Of a stretch of DNA of 64,000 nucleotides, positions 59,101 through 64,000 are shown piece by piece. Location: positions 157,349,361 through 157,413,360 of the forward strand of contig NC_133122.1 of NCBI RefSeq assembly GCF_033568475.1, in the 5' to 3' direction. The DNA comes from Henckelia pumila (Eukaryota; Streptophyta; Magnoliopsida; Lamiales; Gesneriaceae). The position numbers and the translations under genes are program-made. Numbering within the stretch: position 1 is the first letter of the stretch; each line of letters begins with the position of its first letter. Under the pieces are notes generated by a model. It was not told the DNA's origin, searched no databases, and saw nothing but the letters and a program-made list of their open reading frames with translations.

Positions 59101-60639
59101 ATATCTCATATGATTCAAGAATGCTGTTCATTGAGTTTTACGCTCAAGCACGAGAAAGGGAGGAATGGAATTCGTTTGTATACTATTCTATCTGAGCCAG
59201 CATTGTATTCTCGGATCAGAGATGCTCAGATATCTGATGTTAAGATTCAGCGTTTGGCACGTCTAGCCAATGGAGTTAATACATCTGGATTCCATTTTCA
59301 GGCAGATGGTTTATTGTGTTTATCTAATCGAGTGGTTGTACCTAATGTTGCGGAGCTCAGGAACGATATTCTTTCTCAAGCTCACAGGAGTCGATTATCA
59401 ATTCATCCTGGTAGCATGAAAATGTATAAGGACTTGCAAACTAGATTCTGGTGGAAAGGGATGAAAAGGAGTGTGTATCAATTTGTTTCAAGATGTTTGG
59501 TTTGTCAACAGGTCAAGGCTGAACATCGACGACCAGGTGGATTACTACAGAATCTTGAGATTCCCGAATGGAAGTGGGAGCACGTGACTATGGATTTTGT
59601 TACCCACTTGCCTATGACATCACGTCAGTGTGATGCTATCTGGGTTGTCGTTGACCGTTTGAAGAAATCAGCACACTTTATTCCTTATAACCGGGAGTAT
59701 TCTTATGATCGCATGGCACGCTTATATGTCCAGGAGATAGTGCGATTACATGGGATTCCAGTAAGCATAGTCAGTGATAGAGACCCGCGATTTACCTCAC
59801 GTTTTTCGGGTAGTTTTCAAAAGGCGTTGGGTACCACTCTGAGTTTGAGCACTGCATATCATCCGGAGACTGACGGGCAGTCAGAACGGACGATTCGTAC
59901 ACTGGAGGATATGCTACGTTCTTCTGTCATGGATTTTGGCTTATCATGGCAGGATCAGTTACATTTGATCGAATTTTCCTACAATAACAGTTATCATCGT
60001 AGTATTGATATGGCACCTTTCGAGGCATTGTACGGTCGACGGTGTCGTACTCCGTTATTCTGGGATGAAGTCGGGGAATGACAAGTCGAGGGTCCTGAAT
60101 TGATGCAGCAGATTGTAGACAAGGTAGATTTGATCAAGCATAGGATCAAAGTTGCTCAAGATAGACAAGCCAGTTATGCTAATATTCATCGCAGGCCACT
60201 TCAGTTTGAGCCTGGTAAATATGTGTTCCTTCGAGTATCACCTTTCAGGAAGGTGATGAGATTTGACGTGAAAGGCAAGTTGTCTCCTCGTTTTATTGGA
60301 CCTTTCCAGATACTGGAGAAGATCGGAGATGTTGCATATTGTCTGGCGTTACCGCCAAATCTTTCCAGTATACATAATGTTTTTCATGTGTCGTTGCTTC
60401 GACAGTACATAGCTGATGAATCTAATGTGATTCAGTCTACTGATATTCAGCTAGAGCCAGATCTGTCTTTTGTTGAACGACCAATCCGTATCCTAGATAG
60501 GAAGGAGAAAGTTCTTTGGAACAAGACTATACCACTTGTGATGGTACAGTGGCAGCGCCGAGGTGTTGAAGAAGCAACTTGGGAAACTGAGATTCGTATG
60601 CAAGCGGAATATCCTGAGTTGTTTGCTTTGTACTTTTGA
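56155..60639 (+). pseudogene. Tekay gag-pol polyprotein (two nonsense codons)
   Basis: The frame is open from 56041 but that codon is GTG inside the LTR; the first ATG is 56155. A His-rich stretch (56218-56270), gag (RSWMSKLESTFRAF to DPVSFETLVNRCR), and two zinc knuckles (CSHCGGNHPAASC, CYICGQQGHLRRDC, about 56970-57075) are followed by protease LVLIDTGASHSFIS (Asp 57289). RT has FIDDILVYS (about 58291), RNase [13 protein letters not shown] (about 58730), and integrase HPGSMKMY...CLVCQQVK with [18 protein letters not shown] and [13 protein letters not shown] segment PRFIGPFQIL and chromodomain VMVQWQRRGVEEATWE end it. Stops: TAG 57892-57894 before RT and TGA 60079-60081 after integrase core (a CGA-to-TGA change is likely). 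Confidence 0.95.
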
Positions 60640-60745
60640 TTTACAATGTAAGATGTAATTACAGTTGTTGTAATAAAACTTGGTTTGATGTTTCATATTG
60701 TTATTTTGATTTGTCTTTAGATGTTATTTCGCGGACGAAATATCT

Positions 60746-60759
60746 AAAGGTGGGGAGAA
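60746..60759 (+). other. Tekay polypurine tract
   Basis: AAAGGTGGGGAGAA ends exactly at the 3' LTR start. Just upstream, GATGTTATTTCGCGGACGAAATATC forms an inverted repeat ATTTCG/CGAAAT. Confidence 0.85.
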
Positions 60760-62191
60760 TGTAGTAACCCAGATTCCATTTTAAGATAATAATATGTTAA
60801 ACATGATTAAGGGTTAGTAATTAACTGATTCCGGAGTTTAATTTGGGCTTTTGACTTCGGGCCGGATCGGAAGCTCCGATCCCAGCCACTTTGGAAGCTC
60901 AGCGGAAGCACAGAGATCGGAAGCTCCGATCCTGGAATGGAAGTTCCGATCTCCAGCTGCCAGGAATGCTCGATGACTCAGCCGCGAGTTTTGACAAGTG
61001 TTGAACGTAGAGCAGATCGGAAGCTCCGATCGCCCGATCGGAAGTTCCGATCCCGACGTGTCACACATGCATGCAGTGAGCTGGGTCGGAGGCTCCGATC
61101 CTGAAATCGGAAGTTCCGATCCTGGCCGGGAATTTTGCCTATAAATAGGGCTTGTTCGATTTCATTTTGAAATACGAATTCCCGAGTTTCTTTCTTCAGT
61201 TATATAGTGTGAGATATACACTTGAGGGCCCTATCGGTTATAATAGAGGTTCTGGAATAACCAAGTTGTGGTTATAGTCATCCGAGACTAGCGACTCCAA
61301 AGGGCTAACTACGGACGAAGGTATGGTCCGGAAATCTATTTAAGTTTTGGGAGTACTTATTAGCTTAGTTAAGGCTTATAGAATTTATGTAGTGATACGG
61401 TGAACTTTTGAATATAGGCTTGGAACCTAGGATCTTACTATACTTGAACTAGCCTAGAGGTACGTACACATTGACTGAGATTGCCAGCGAGTATACATGT
61501 TTATATGTTGCATTTATTTGGCATTATTATATGGCATGATATATGATTTACCGCTTTCTATATTCACATGTCATGTGCATATATACGTTGAGCCTATACC
61601 TTGTTATACCTGACTATAGAGCCGCTCAGCTCTATACTCGATAGTCTGTCACTGAGAGTACCGCGACGGCGGGGGCATTTATGTCTATCTACTCTAGTGT
61701 ACTGGACGAGTTTGGTTGCACCCAGAGGTTGATTCGTGCGGTGGCAGCACTCATGTGGCGCCGGTTCTAAGCATGACTTTTCAGATGACCCTGTACCAGT
61801 CATCATGTTGCATGCATTATATACATATGTTTACTCATGTCTATGTACTGGGCGTTAGTGCTCACGTCCTAGTTGTTATCTTGGACACCCTATTCCATGG
61901 GGCAAGTCGCAGGATGGATGGAGCTGGTAGTTCAAGGCAGGACTAGGGAGCAGGAGCCTTGAGGATTTTATTATACAACAGGATTCGAGATAGCTGTATA
62001 ATGTTTACTGTTTAAGGTTTTGATTTGGTTGTATCACTACAGATTTTAAGCCTGGATTTTATTACTAAGCTGATATGTAAATTATGGTTTTGTTTCCGCA
62101 CGTTTTACTCTGTTAAGTTATTTTGCTGTATTAAGTTTAATGCATGCTATTAGTTGCCAGTTAGTAGGTGATACCATGCAGGGTAACTACA
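60760..62191 (+). repeat. Tekay 3' LTR
   Basis: 1432 bp, TGTAGTAACCC...ACTACA. Same TATA segment near 61139 and a shorter palindrome array (60855-61125). Size difference from the 5' LTR (39 bp) equals the two extra array segments minus two bases at the 5' end. Confidence 0.95.
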
Positions 62192-63118
62192 TATCCTGTT
62201 GGCTGAGATGGTCGAGAGTTAGAGTTTTCGGAGAAAACTGTTAGTAAACTTTTATATGGGGTCTGGTAGCCTGGTTTTTAGAAGAGTTTGGGAACAAAAT
62301 CATATTAGGATTCTGATATTAGAATTTCATGAGGATTATGACTTCACATTCTATTATAAAATTACCTCACAATGCCAAAATCCAAGTAATCTGTGGAGAT
62401 TCGGGTGACCGAATTATACTTAATAGTCCAGAAACAAACTTCGTGGATAACATTATTATATGCATGACAAAGAAAAGTGAGTGGCATCAGGGTTTTCCAG
62501 ACAAAGATACTCCAGCGCTCAAGTTAGTATTTTCCCAATACATGTTCTAGAGAACCAGAAAACGTGACTATAGAGAGAAAACTTTAACAATGATGTGACT
62601 TGAGTTATTTATAGATATTCGGAGAGTGTTATTAGCTTGAGCCTCTTATGATATTTTTTTTAAAAAACCCATGTACATTTCCTCTGTTCTGTGCTCTTGA
62701 ACTCTTGATTCTCTTGTGCCTTTAGTTTAAGTATAGGTCGTCAATTCAATCTATCTTGATGGGATTTTTGCTTCTGTTGAGTATTATAGAAGGGATTTTT
62801 CTAGTAGGTAGCGACAAGAGGCTACATCGATAGCGAATAAAATTCTGTTACGAGTAAGTGGAGAAGAAATATCTCAATAGATTCTTATCTCATTCCATTC
62901 AAGTGGCTCAACCAGTAACCAATGGAGAAAACTAAAAAATCCATGGTTTCCTTGTGGAACCCTATTTCGCCCAAGTTGTTTCGGAACTGGAAAAAGGAAG
63001 TGGTTTTTCGCACAGCTTGCTCATAGAAATATATGTGCCTTGATAGATTGTCCCAATAAATAATCATTAAATAATATTAGACATTTGAGTCTGAGAGATA
63101 GTCGAATTGGATCATAAC
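62192..63118. repeat. Diverged repeat B and unidentified DNA
   Basis: 62367-62660 is the second copy of the repeat at 54170-54480. From about 62690 to 63060 the sequence changes character (more balanced composition, minus frame of 60 codons at 62885-63067, no known domain). No gene assigned. Confidence 0.45.
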
Positions 63119-63170
63119 TGTAACACCCCAAAATTTTATTTGGATGTTTAGTTAAATTAGATGTGATGAA

Positions 63171-63219
<49 letters not shown>

Positions 63220-64000
63220 GTAATAACAATAACAACAACAACAAAAACAACACTATTCAATAAAATATATAAAATCTATAAAATATGTCAAAAAGTAATA
63301 AATTTTTTTAAAAAATTAGATATATTAATTTAAAATGTTATTTAGGTAATAAAAATAAAAAATCGTATAAAAGTACGACACTTGGCTAAACAAGTGTCAA
63401 AAATTAGAAACTAATCCAAGACACTTGTCCAGGCTTGGTGGGCCGTCTCCTCCTATAAATATGCCTCATTCCAAGACTTTTTAATCAAAAAAATTGGTCC
63501 ACTTTTCGTGAGGTGTGGAGCACGAAGTAGAAGGTTGAAATTAAGGTGAAAAATAAGAAAAAAATAAGAAAAATACCAAAGCTTGTCAAAACATTCTCAA
63601 ATTTGTTTACAATAACCCTTTCCTACCTAAAAACCATGGTGTCCTTGAGGTGTAACGAAATCATGATACATCACTTCAAAAAATTCAAGTTCGTGAAGAA
63701 ACATTTCTCGAAAAATTCAAGAAAACAGTTTCAAGGTATCTAGTTCATACTTGTTTTTCTCATCCTTATTGACTGGATTTTATTATGATCACAACATAAA
63801 AGTTGTTCAAAATATTTTATAATTTATAAATATGTCGGCCGATTGTTCTTTTGATCTACGGAAAGGTTGTTTTTAATGACCTAATAAAGCTTGATCACCA
63901 TCCTAGTTTTTCAAATTTTGGCATTTTTCGTTGGGAATCTTAAAAGTGCTCATCATAACAGTTGTAGAACATCCAAAAATATACCTACCTGAAAATCATG
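63119..64000 (+). mobile_element. Start of an LTR retroelement running off the window
   Basis: TGTAACACCCCAAAATTTT at 63119 is a common opening of plant Gypsy LTRs. A TATA segment CCTATAAATATG lies at about 63453. No coding domain is reached. Whether it is a solo LTR or a full element cannot be told. Confidence 0.55.
63171..63240. repeat. (AAT)n/(AAC)n microsatellite
   Basis: About 16 AAT units grading into AACAACAAC, inside the LTR-like sequence. The poly-Ile minus frame at 63021-63260 is caused by it. Confidence 0.95.

Larger units (their letters stand above)
54594..62191 (+). mobile_element. Tekay-type Ty3/Gypsy chromovirus, nearly intact
   Basis: LTRs of 1471 bp (54594-56064) and 1432 bp (60760-62191), both TGTAG...CA. 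The target duplication TATCC is perfect (54589-54593 and 62192-62196). A primer-binding site TGGTACCAGAGC lies at 56070 and a purine tract AAAGGTGGGGAGAA at 60746-60759. One frame from 56155 to 60639 encodes gag, protease, RT, RNase H, integrase and chromodomain, with only two in-frame stops and no frameshift. LTRs are nearly identical except for indels in the U3 palindrome array. Youngest insertion in the window by appearance. Confidence 0.97.

Noticed and set aside
63021..63260. 79-codon poly-Ile frame
   Set aside because: Produced by the AAT microsatellite.

Overview
This window is nuclear DNA of a flowering plant, most likely a eudicot. It is AT-rich and packed with nested plant transposable elements: Ty1/Copia, Ty3/Gypsy of the Tekay and Tat types, PIF/Harbinger, a LINE and MITEs. 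Primer-binding sites match plant initiator-Met tRNA or the TGGCGCC class. I see no intact ordinary host gene, no RNA gene and no prokaryotic feature. Almost every long reading frame belongs to a mobile element and carries a few stops or frameshifts.

Layout. 1-4650: AT-rich spacer with MITE-like foldback repeats. 4651-6329: Harbinger-type transposase end plus its Myb/SANT partner gene, both broken. 6914-7219: ankyrin-like pseudogene made of 69-bp tandem units. 7870-8235: small acidic hypothetical ORF (minus). 8966-26357: a minus-strand pseudogene with a viroplasmin/RNase H1-N-terminal-type domain, split by three insertions: a Gypsy-like solo LTR (9091-10518), a foldback element (10580-11950, 8-bp TSD) and a Harbinger element (12120-26250, TSD TAA). 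The Harbinger element has divergent ORF1 and transposase genes, a 67-bp minisatellite between them, and a full-length Copia element (14153-23658, TSD CGATC) inserted in that array. 27950-30550: decayed Copia LTR and gag. 30551-34950: non-autonomous Gypsy-type element with no pol (TSD ACTAT). 35064-35922: MITE-like element. 37388-53880: an old Copia-type LTR split by a Tat-type Gypsy (38148-53075, minus strand, TSD AATAG). The Tat element holds an ORF1-only LINE (43982-46450) and a Copia solo LTR (46531-48397, TSD AAGAG). 54594-62191: nearly intact Tekay chromovirus (TSD TATCC). 63119 to the end: start of another LTR.

Nesting gives relative ages. The viroplasmin-like gene predates its three insertions, and the Harbinger predates the Copia. 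The old Copia LTR predates the Tat element, which predates the LINE and the Copia solo LTR. The Tekay element looks youngest, because its LTRs differ mainly by small indels and its polyprotein has only two stops. No pathway operates here; the interest is in how the elements are built: internal minisatellites, a spliced antisense ORF, an ORF1-only LINE, and a host-like frame that reads across three insertion sites.
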